From: Streptomyces sp. rh34
Lineage (GTDB): Bacteria; Actinomycetota; Actinomycetes; Streptomycetales; Streptomycetaceae
Assembly (NCBI RefSeq): GCF_002551245.1
Contig: NZ_NTGZ01000014.1
Span: forward strand, 1-56,867
Direction of reading: 5' to 3'
Length of the DNA: 56,867 bases
This document shows positions 45,041-52,959 of this stretch, one piece after another; positions within the stretch are counted from its first letter, which is position 1, and every line of letters starts with the position of its first letter. The position numbers were made by a program, and so were the translations under genes. The notes beneath the pieces are model-generated. The model was not told the DNA's origin, did no database searches, and worked only from the letters and a program-made list of their open reading frames with translations.

Positions 45041-45599
45041 ATGACGAGCGCGCCGGACTACGGCCAAGGCATCGACGCTGAACGTGCCCTGAAGTTCGCG
45101 GTGCAGCACATCCGCGGAGACCGAGTCGAGATCATCGAGGGAATCATCGAGGCCGTGTCACCTACCTGGGACCACGAACGTGTGGCAAAGGTCGTACGAC
45201 GACAGATCGAAGACCGGGTCGACGAACTTGGCTGCGTCGAAGGCTCCGGGAACCTGGACCTGCCCGGATCCTCCAACTGGTACGTACCCGACATCGCCGT
45301 AGTCCCCGAGGACCTCGCCAGAGGTGGAGGCGCGCTACTTCCGGATCAGACCTTGCTCATCATCGAGGTCACCTCAGAATCGAACGCCGACACAGACCGC
45401 ATCGTCAAGCGCCGACGGTATGCCGAGTACGGCGCCCCCCCTCTACCTTCTGGTCGACCGCATGGAAAGGAGCCTGACCCTCTTCTCCGAACCAGGGCAG
45501 CTCGGCTATACCCGCGTTGACGGTCCCCACCCGTTCGGGACCACTTTTCATCTGCCGGCCCCGTTCAGCATCGACATCAACACGACCGCCCTCACGTGA
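45041..45599 (+). pseudogene. Uma2-family (DUF820) putative endonuclease, frameshifted at a 7-C run
   Basis: From ATG 45041 (GAAGCGGGAC upstream) the frame reads VEIIEGIIEAVSPTWDHERV, then WYVPDIAVVPED and LLIIEVTSESN, ending at KRRRYAEYGAP. These are the PD-(D/E)xK elements (D in PDIAV, E in IIEVTS, K in KRRRY) of Uma2 proteins. At the C7 run 45435-45441 the frame breaks; one base fewer would continue PLYLLVDRMERSLTLFSEPG to a TGA at 45597-45599. Given the 454 adapter at the window start, this is more likely a homopolymer miscount than real decay. It lies between CRISPR arrays 2 and 3. Confidence 0.75.
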
Positions 45600-45673
45600 T
45601 GAGACGACACTCGCCTTGGAGCGGTCGAGGGTCACAGCTGTCAGTACCGGCAGGAGCAGCAGCAGATATCGCT

Positions 45674-46670
45674 GTGGCGGTCGCCTTCCAGGGCGGCCGG
45701 GGATCGCAACCTGCCGGAAGGCTGGGTTAGGACCGGCGACCGTGGGCGTGGCGGTCGCCCTCCGGGGGCGGCCGAGGATCGCAACCCAAGCCGGGCACCC
45801 TCACGCGCCGGGTCTACGACATGGCGCTCGTCCTCCAAAACGACCGAAGATCACAACCTCGCCACCATCGACCCCGCCGCCCTGAGCCGTGCCGTGGCGG
45901 TCGCCCTTCAGGGCGACCGAGGATCGCAACTCCAGGAAGACGAGGCGCGGTCGAATGACGCGAACAGGTGGCGGTCGCCCTTCGGGGCGACCCAGGATCG
46001 CAACAGCACCATCAGCAGCAGCCCGAGCCGGCCGGTCGCCGGTGGCGGTCGCCCTGGAAGGCGACCGCCACGTCGACACCGAAGCGGGCCGGCCACCAGG
46101 TGAAGTGTTTCGACTGCGGCTGGCCCGTCCAGTTGCGATCCTTGGGTCGCCCCAAAGGGCGACCGCCACTCGGCTCGCTGTCGCCCTCGCGGTGCAGGAC
46201 CAGGTTGCGATCCTCGGTCGCCTTCGAGGGCGACCACCACTCTGAACCTGAACCTCATAGGTGGCTGGGGTAAGGGTTGCGATCCTCGCCCGCCCGGGAG
46301 AGCGACCGCCACACCCTCCCGTGGACGAAGGGCTTCGACCCGGCGAAGTTGCGATCCTCGGCCGTCCGGGAGGGCGACCGCCACACTGGCCACCCCGCAG
46401 TTCGCGGAGATGGGCGACGTTGCGATCCTCGGTCGCCCGCAGGACGACCGCCACTCCCCGTACACGTGGTCAGGCCCGTACGGCTCGATGTTGCCATCCT
46501 CGGTCGCCCTGGAAGGCGACCGCCACTCGCGCGCTACTACCCGCATCTCGCCTACGGCGGATCGTTGTGATCCTCGGCCGCCCCGGAGGGCGACCGCCAC
46601 CTTCGACCTCCTACGCCACGGTGCGCGCCTAGGTGTTGCGGTCCTCGGTCGCCTGGAAGGTGATCGCCAC
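45674..46670. CRISPR. CRISPR array 3, two halves in opposite orientation
   Basis: Repeats at 45674, 45748, 45821, 45894 and 45968 run on the plus strand (GTGGCGG...GCAAC). After the palindromic hybrid at 46042-46071, repeats at 46132, 46204, 46276, 46348, 46419, 46490, 46564 and 46635 run on the minus strand. Neither outer end has a leader like those of arrays 2, 4 and 6. Spacer 46005-46041 is identical to one in array 4, and spacer 46313-46347 nearly equals one in array 5. The interval after the hybrid is 60 bp, much longer than a normal spacer. Confidence 0.93.
46042..46071. repeat. Hybrid palindromic repeat at the inversion point of array 3
   Basis: GTGGCGGTCGCC-CTGGAA-GGCGACCGCCAC: the first half of a plus-strand repeat joined inside the stem to the first half of a minus-strand repeat. 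The 12-bp arms are perfectly complementary. Neither end carries the GATCGCAAC half. Confidence 0.9.
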
Positions 46671-46779
46671 TCAGCTATTTCCTGGACCTGTGTATCGGCC
46701 AGACTCACCTCACCGCGGAGACGCGTACTCTGACGAGCGTGCGGGTCACCCACGTCCACGATTGCGGGTTACTTCCCGT

Positions 46780-46905
46780 CCGCTTCGGAACCGGAAGCAC
46801 ACACGCGGACCGCACCGAAGCCAGATGCCCGAATCCGCCTGAATCATCACCTCCAGTGCGCTCCCTCTATGAAGAGCGCTAGGCTTTTTTTACTGGTCAG
46901 ACAGG
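46780..46905 (+). promoter_or_regulatory. CRISPR leader 4
   Basis: Homologous to leaders 2 and 6 but in plus orientation, ending GTCAGACAGG at the first repeat of array 4. TAGGCT at 46880-46885 is followed by a T7 run. The block ATCACCTCCAG and the CTTCGGAACCGG block are shared with the other leaders. Confidence 0.8.
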
Positions 46906-47241
46906 GTGGCGGTCGCCCTTCGGGGCGACCGAGGATCGCAACTCCAGGTCCGAGCCGCGGAACGTCCACGGCAGGCGGAGTGGCGGTCGCCCTTCGGGGC
47001 GACCGAGGATCGCAACACCCTCGACCACGCGACGCCCCTCTCGCGCGGCGGGGTGGCGGTCGCCCTTCGGGGCGACCCAGGATCGCAACAGCACCATCAG
47101 CAGCAGCCCGAGCCGGCCGGTCGCCGGTGGCGGTCGCCCTCTGGGGTGGCCAAGGATCGCAACCCGAAGTGGGGTGCACTCGGCGAGCTGGACACCCTGT
47201 GGCGGTTGCCCTCCGGGGCGACCAAAGACCGCAACCGGCAC

Positions 47242-47290
47242 GGTGACCGCCACGTTGCGATCCTCGGTCGCTCCGGAGGGCGACCACCAC
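47242..47290 (-). repeat. Inverted repeat unit inside array 4
   Basis: A repeat end (GGTGACCGCCAC, 47242-47253) is followed with no spacer by a complete minus-orientation repeat (47254-47290), all within plus-orientation units. Confidence 0.85.
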
Positions 47291-48229
47291 TGCGCTACAT
47301 CGGCACCGAGGCGCTCGATCCTGGGATGGGGCTGTGGCGGTCGCCTTCCAAGGTGACCGAGGATCGCAACGTCGGCTGGTGCCACCGGCTGATCGAGCGA
47401 GTCAAAGTGGCGGTTGCCCTCCACGGCACCGAGGGTTGCAACTCCTGCGCGAGCAGAACCCGGGCGGCGTCGTCGGCGGGTGGCGGTCGCCCCTCGGGGC
47501 AACCGAGGATCGCAACTTCCGTACGGGTTGCGGTGGTGCGGGTGGTGGCCCGTGGCGGTCGTCCTCCGGGGCGGCCGAGGATCGCAACACCGGCCACTCG
47601 GCCGCGTCGACCTGGACGTACGCCGTGGCGGTCGCCCTCGGCGACCGAGAATCGCAACATCTACTGCCCGTTCTCGGCGTTCGGTGACGGCCTGGTGGCG
47701 GTCGCCTACCAGGGGCAGCCGAGGATCGCAACTCCCCCTGCGACCGAGTCCCCGAGGATCGCAATCCGGGGACGGTCTTGCCGTCGGTCCAGTCGGTCGT
47801 GGTGGCGGTCGCCCTCCCGGACGACCAAAAATCGCAACCTGTCCCGCCTCGACCGCTTCGACGCCGGGAAGCGGTGGCGGTCGCCCGTCGGGGCGACCGA
47901 GGATCGCAACCGGGGTTCGGGTGTGGCCGCCTGTGGTGGGGCAGCGTGGCAGTCGCCTTCGGGGCGGCCGAGGATCGCAATTTGTACGCGACGACGAGGG
48001 CGGACCCGAGCGCAACGTGGCGGTCACCTTCCAAGGCGGCCGAAGATCGCAACGGTCTTGGCACACAGCTCAACGACCGCAAGTGCGTGCGGCGGCCGTC
48101 TTCCGGGGTGGCCGAGGATCGCAAAGACATCAAGCACAAGGTGCTCCCGGCGAGCGACAAGGTGGCGGTCGTCTTCCCAGGCGGCCGAGGGGCGCAACAT
48201 GCTGCTGGCTCGCAGGCCGGTAATGCCTA

Positions 48230-48258
48230 GTGGCGGTCGCCCGGAGGCCGCCCGCCAC
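48230..48258. repeat. Hybrid palindromic repeat joining arrays 4 and 5
   Basis: GTGGCGGTCGCCCGGAGGCC followed by GCCCGCCAC: a plus-strand repeat start fused within the stem to a minus-strand repeat start. Same construction as 46042-46071, with a slightly imperfect palindrome. Confidence 0.88.
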
Positions 48259-48296
48259 CAGAGGGGCGCTCTTATTGGTCCCGGTCGAGCAAGGAC

Positions 48297-50376
48297 GTTG
48301 CGATCCTCGGCCGCCCAAGAGGGCGACCGCCACGCTGGCGGGCGGTGGTGCGCGGGCACGGCCTGAGTAGGGCTGCGTTCCTCGGCCGTCCCGAAGGGCG
48401 ACCGCCGCGACGCGGCCGCAAGCCCGGACCGACCCGGGTGATGATGTTGCGATCCTCGGTCGTCCCGGAGGGCGACCGCCACCGGGCGGGGCTCCGTAGC
48501 AGCACACCTCGTGAGGGTTGCGATCCGCAGTCGTCTTGAAGGGTAACCGCCATACGGAGCCAAGGGCGCTCCGGGCATCGCGACATGTTCGTTGCGATCC
48601 AGAGTCGCCGCGAAAGGTGACCGCCGCACCGGAGTCAGCCAGCCGGCCTCGACGCAGTAGTCGTTGCGATCCACGGTCGCCATTAGGCGACCGCCACAGG
48701 CCACCGGGTGCTGGCCGTGACGCCGGTCGGGCTGTTGCGATCCTCGGCCGCCCGGGAGAGCGACCACCACGCCTCCCCGTGGACGAAGGGCTTCGACCCG
48801 GCGAAGTTGCGATCCCCGGCCGCCCCGGGGGGCGACCGCCACGGCAGCTGCACGAGACCGTGACGGCCAGGGCGTGGGCGTTGCGATCCTCGGTCGCCCC
48901 GGAGGGCGACCGCCACTGCTGGGTATCCCGGTATCCGCTCTCACGGACCAAGTTGCGATCCTCGGTCGTCCCCGAGGGCGACCGCCACTCGCGCTCCTCG
49001 ACGGTGAGGGAGCGGTGAACGGCGTTGCGATCCTCGGCCACCCCGGAGGGCGACCGCCACAAGGCGGACCGCCGGATGCAGCTCCGCACGCCGGAGTTGC
49101 GATCCTCGGCCGCCTTGAAGCGCGACCGCCACTGGCACTTTCGACTGGGCGCCCTCGTCCGGTCCGCCGTTCCGATCCTCGGTCGTCCCGGAGGGCGACC
49201 GCCACCCGTGGCTTGTTGACCTGTCCGGCGCGGTGCTGCGCACGTTGCGATGCTCGGCGCCCCGGAGGACGACCGCCACGTCGACCATGTCGCCCGCGCA
49301 GCGCGAGCTGGTCGTGTTGCGATCCTCGGCCGCCCCGGAAGGGCGACCGCCACCCAGGGACCTGTCCGAACTGTGCAGCAAGCCAATGGAGTTGAGACTC
49401 GGGCGCCCCGGAGGGCGACCTCCACAGCCCGCGAGCTGCCGTCGAGCACACGGCCCTAGCGTTGCGATCCAGCCGCCGCGGAGGGCGACCGCCACCACCG
49501 CTTCCTCGCGGAGTTTCAGCGCCAGCTCATCGTTGCGATCCTCGGCCGCCCGGGAGGGCGACCGCCACGACTCGCCGTCGGTCCCGTCGGCCGCCCAGCG
49601 GACGTTGCGATCCTCGGCCGCCCCGGAAGGGCGACTGCCACCTTGTCGCGCTTGGCCTTGTGGTCCATATGGTTGACGTTGCGATCCTCGGTTGTCCCGA
49701 AGGGCGACCGCCACCCGTCGGCGGTCAACCGGTCGGCGGCCGCCGGGGACAGTTGCGATCCCCGGTTGTCCCGAACGGCGACCGCCACAGTCGCCTCACG
49801 CGGCGCGCGGGGGACCATCGTGGAGTTGCGGTCCTCGGTCGTCCCGAAGGGCGACCGCCACGCCAGACCTGCCTGCCAGCGTTCCATCCGCTGGAGGTTG
49901 CGATCCTCGGCCGCCCCGGAAGGCGACCGCCACACCAGGAGGGTCGCGCAGCCGCGTAGCCACTCCGCGTTGCGATCCTCGGCCGCCCCAGAGGGCGACC
50001 GCCACCTGCTGGCACTCGTCCTGGGTGCGGCCGTGGACCGTGTTGCGATCCTCGGCCGCCCCGGAGGGCGACCGCCACGCGACCGCCACCACTTCCACAC
50101 CACCGACCGGTACGCGTGCGGGTAGTTGCGATCCTCGGTCACCCCGGAGGGCGACCGCCACCGGGCCCGTGCGTACTTCTGGCCCGGGACTTTCTCGTTG
50201 CGATCCTCGGCCGCCTCGAAGGGCGACCGCCACACTACCGCTGGGCTACCTGGAGTACGGGCCGGAACTTTTGCGATGCTCGGCCGCCCGGAGTGCGACC
50301 GCCACGGTGGAGTTATTGACCCTGGTCCTCCCCATCGGGGTTGCGATCCTCGGTCGCCCTGGAAGGCGACCGCCAC
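48297..50376 (-). CRISPR. CRISPR array 5 (about 29 repeats, no leader)
   Basis: About 29 repeats, with starts about every 72-74 bp from 48297 to 50340, all in the GTTGCGATCC...GCCAC plus-strand form, so predicted to be read on the minus strand. Several are degenerate (48372, 49169, 49391, 50268). The right end, where the leader should be, passes straight into unrelated sequence at 50377. Spacer 48771-48805 is nearly the same as one in array 3. Confidence 0.95.
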
Positions 50377-50691
50377 TCAGGCGTGCCAGGTGCCTCGGAG
50401 AGCGGCTGCGGAACGCGGATTGCTACCTGGTGGAGAACGGGCTGCCCTTGAGGTTTCTCAGGAACCTCGTAGAGCCGGGACCTGCGCCGTCGGTCCGGTT
50501 CATGCCGTACAGTCCAGCAGCCGCTGCGGCGCGGCCGCCGCCGAGGTGATGCTGGTCAGGCCAGCGCGTTTGGCGGCCATACCTTTTCAGGGCCCCCGCG
50601 CCCGGGGACCATCGCTCGGCCGGGCCCGCTGGGCGGCTGCTTTGGCGTGGAGCTCGCTCCTCAGGGCCAGCGGCCGTCGGCGAAGTGCTCC
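50377..50691. other. Short stretch after array 5
   Basis: A plus-strand open frame reads RNADCYLVENGLPLRFLRNL then VEPGPAPSVRFMP, which looks like a real protein fragment of unknown family. No start or ribosome site is visible. Otherwise I see nothing. Confidence 0.3.
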
Positions 50692-51310
50692 TCAGGGTCC
50701 CGAAGCCGTTCGTTCGCGGAGCTGCCGCTCGGCGGCCTCCTGGATCTCGAGGCGGGTGTGCTGCCGGCTCGTGTTCCAGGCGGCGCGGTGGGCGGCGAGA
50801 GCCTCGCGGTAGCCCTCCGACAGATCCGCGCGCCGCATCGGTGCGGCGGGTGCAGTCGGCCGCGGAGCCGGTTCGGCAGCCGCCGCGATGAGCTTTGGGG
50901 CGCTCCAGTGCAGCTTGGTGCCCCGGCCGGGGCGTCGGGGACGACGTCCAGGCGGCCGGTGTCCGCGTCGACGCCGCTCAGCTCGCCAATCATGCAGTCA
51001 CCGTCCCGGTGGCGTCGCCATCCGGGCGCGCGGCGAGCTCGGGCAGCCGGTCCGTCCACGGTACGGCCGGGACCTGTTCGGTCCGGGCGGTGGTCTGCTC
51101 GCGCAGCTGCTCCAGCCGCGTCGCGAGCAGGTACTCGGCAGTACGCTCCCGGGCGATGTTGGCGGCCTTCGCCGCGGCCGCGATGGCGTCCGCGCTGTTC
51201 GGGTTGTGGCGGAACCAGCGGCGGTTCACCGTCACACTCATCCCCAGGGCAGCCCAAGCGGTCACCACACTCATGAGGATCACCGGCCTGTCCAAAACCG
51301 ATTCCATCAA
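50692..51310 (-). pseudogene. Frameshifted plasmid/element-type protein of unknown function
   Basis: Pieces on the minus strand join as one protein: VVTAWAALGMSVTVNRRWF, then ARERTAEYLLATRLEQLREQ and VPAVPWTDRLPELAA in one frame, GDCMIGELSGVDADTGRLDV in another, and GTKLHWSAPKLIAAAAEPAP through AHRAAWNTSRQHTRLEIQEA to a TGA at 50692-50694 in a third. At least two frameshifts are needed. An internal piece is duplicated at 54805-54972. Family unknown; the Ala/Arg-rich helical C-terminus suggests an element-encoded protein. Confidence 0.5.
50884..51075. repeat. Direct repeat, left copy (partner 54805-54972)
   Basis: Shares long near-identical blocks with 54805-54972, such as GGGGCGCTCCAGTGCAGCTT and CGGTCCGTCCACGGTACGG, with about 25 bp more sequence in this copy. 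The two copies flank the Mrr nuclease, the HNH remnant, array 6 and its leader. Confidence 0.8.
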
Positions 51311-51416
51311 CCGGGCCGTCCAGGTCTACGCCTTCCTCGCCCAGCAGATGGCCGACGGAAAAGAAGTCCTCCTACGCGACGAGAACGGCGACACCGAACG
51401 CGTCCATATCGTCTAA
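51273..51416 (+). pseudogene. Ribbon-helix-helix protein fragment
   Basis: The end of a plus-strand frame reads RITGLSKTDSINRAVQVYAF then LAQQMADGKEVLLRDENGD before TAA, matching the second half of small RHH (CopG-like) proteins. The beta-strand that binds DNA and the start are replaced by unrelated sequence. It convergently faces the nuclease gene. Confidence 0.5.
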
Positions 51417-51429
51417 CCGCGGCGGCTTG

Positions 51430-52389
51430 TCAGGTCAGCTCGAGTGGCTTGCCGAACGTTGCCCACGCCCGCAGCGCCATGCTGTCCACCAACGCGATCC
51501 CATACCTCGCTGCTGCCTTCTCCGCGTGCACGGTGAAGCGTGTGTTCGTCACCATGATCGGGTGGGTGGCGTCATGGTCGGGACGGGCTGTCCCGTTGAA
51601 AGCTTGCACGTCCGGCGCTCCGATCGCAGCCGACGGCGCCCTGCGAAGCTTGCACTGCACGACGATCCGCTCACCGTTCCCGCCGGTGGCTATAACGTCC
51701 GCTCCCCTGTCACCCGCGCCCCCATGCGTACGCTGCACCTCGTAGCCATCTCGCTCCAGAAGCCGGGCGATAAGCAGCTCAAACCCTTGGCTCGACAGCC
51801 TACGTATCTCCTCCAGGGAAGTGCTGGCACTGCTCAGGCGGAAGTCCTGACGCCGTCGCTCCTCCGCGGACAGTTCTTCCAGTTCTCGCCGGTAGGCCTC
51901 CAGAGAGCAGACGTAGCGTGCCCGAGCCCGCTGCAGTTCCTCCAGCAGTTCGCCCAGTGGGGCTGCCTTGGCCGAAGGAAACTCAGTCCTCCGCTCCCGC
52001 ACCAGCCGGCCGAAATCCTTGATGACGCCCTCACGTACCTCTTCACACCACTCGACGGCCTTCCCTGCGAGGGAGACCAACTCGTGCAGCTCGTCCCTGA
52101 GAATCTTCGCCGCCGCCGAGCGCCCGTAGCGCACGGTGTCCTGGTCGACCGTCCCGTCCTCGAGCAGCCCGCGGCCCTTCCAGCAGCGGCTGAGTTCCGC
52201 TTGCGCCTCCTCGCCCAGCCGACGCCAGTCAGCAACAAGATCGTCCGCGAGCCGCCCTTCCGCTACCCACGCGAACGCGGCCTCCAGATCCACCGACGTC
52301 GCCCGCTCACGTGCCGACTCCAGCAAACGCCGCACCACGTTCTCCGGTGACGGCCGCACCGCATCCGCAGAAGGTTCCAACAAACTCAT
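51430..52389 (-). CDS. Mrr-like (restriction endonuclease type IV) nuclease
   Basis: 319 residues from ATG at 52389. The N-terminal 190 residues are charged and helical (LEELQRARARYVCSLEAYRR, ELEELSAEERRRQD), probably coiled coil. The C-terminal third is a PD-(D/E)xK domain: SSQGFELLIARLLERDGYEV, then GGAGDRGADVIATGG (catalytic Asp) and ERIVVQCKL (Q-x-K). This is the Mrr_cat layout, whose members cut modified or foreign DNA. The motifs are intact. It lies between CRISPR arrays 5 and 6 and adds a second defence-type nuclease to the island, although a target-recognition domain is not obvious. Confidence 0.85.
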   Translation of the reverse strand: MSLLEPSADAVRPSPENVVRRLLESARERATSVDLEAAFAWVAEGRLADDLVADWRRLGEEAQAELSRCWKGRGLLEDGTVDQDTVRYGRSAAAKILRDELHELVSLAGKAVEWCEEVREGVIKDFGRLVRERRTEFPSAKAAPLGELLEELQRARARYVCSLEAYRRELEELSAEERRRQDFRLSSASTSLEEIRRLSSQGFELLIARLLERDGYEVQRTHGGAGDRGADVIATGGNGERIVVQCKLRRAPSAAIGAPDVQAFNGTARPDHDATHPIMVTNTRFTVHAEKAAARYGIALVDSMALRAWATFGKPLELT

Positions 52390-52498
52390 ACGAGCAGGCT
52401 AAAGACACCCACTGACAATTCTGCGAGGCTCCCACACAAGTCCTCCCAGGCAGGCAGCGACCGGCACCCCGCCGCCCTGCAGAGGAAAGTGACCTTCG

Positions 52499-52959
52499 AT
52501 GCAGCGCAGCACCAGCCGGCGTGTGAATGGCTTGCCGGAATCCTGCGGTGCCCTCGTGTCGCTGCGCCGTCTCGGCTTCCTGTCCGCCGCCCTGCTCACC
52601 GCCGCCGCCCTGACCGCCTGCTCCACCGAGCCGGTGGAGGCCGACGACCCCAAGCCCTCCGCCAACGGCACCACCGCACCGTCCGGCGCGCCCGGCGGAG
52701 CCCCGGACGAGGGCGGCCTGGCCCTCGCGGACGCCATAAGGAAGATCCCCGTCGCCGAGGAGCAGCGCACCGGGTATGAGCGCGATGCTTTCAAGCACTG
52801 GGTCGACGAGGACGACGACGGCTGTCCGACCCGTCAGGAAGTCCTCCTCGCCGAAGCGGTCACCGCCCGGAGCAGGGTGCCCGGTGCACGCTCAGCGGAG
52901 GCAGCTGGATGTCCTACTACGACGAGGCCGAGGTCACCGATGCGAGGGGCCACCGCCAC
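52499..52959 (+). pseudogene. Secreted HNH nuclease, 3' end replaced by CRISPR array 6
   Basis: The N-terminus has a lipoprotein-type signal (RRLGFLSAALLTAAALTAC). The mature part reads LADAIRKIPVAEEQRTGYER then DAFKHWVDEDDDGCPTRQEV and LLAEAV, typical of Streptomyces secreted HNH (DUF1524/GmrSD-like) proteins. After a frameshift, GCTLSGGSWMSYYDEAEVTD continues the same family, but the catalytic D-H-x-V-P-L-A region is missing. Homology stops at about 52948, where the remnant of a CRISPR repeat (CCACCGCCAC) begins. ATG 52499 follows AGAGGAAAG. Confidence 0.75.

Larger units (their letters stand above)
46906..48258 (+). CRISPR. CRISPR array 4 (17 plus-strand repeats, one inverted unit)
   Basis: Plus-strand repeats start at 46906, 46980, 47053, 47127, 47199, 47334, 47407, 47480, 47552, 47625, 47695, 47802, 47874, 47946, 48017, 48087 and 48162. 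One repeat at 47254-47290 is inverted and immediately follows a repeat fragment at 47242. A partial repeat lies at about 47740-47765. The repeat at 47625 is shortened in the loop. Repeats further from the leader are more degenerate. The array ends in the hybrid at 48230-48258, where array 5 begins in the opposite direction. Confidence 0.95.

Noticed and set aside
44795..45109. A minus-strand 104-residue ORF beside leader 2
   Set aside because: It overlaps the Uma2 start in antisense, lacks a ribosome site and has no family-like sequence.
46906..48366. A 486-residue open frame through arrays 4 and 5, and similar long frames through arrays 5 and 6 (for example 52917-54671 minus)
   Set aside because: The repeat periodicity and high GC keep frames open by chance. 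The translations are just recurring repeat-encoded peptides (for example DRGSQ or AILGRPGGRPP) with random spacers.
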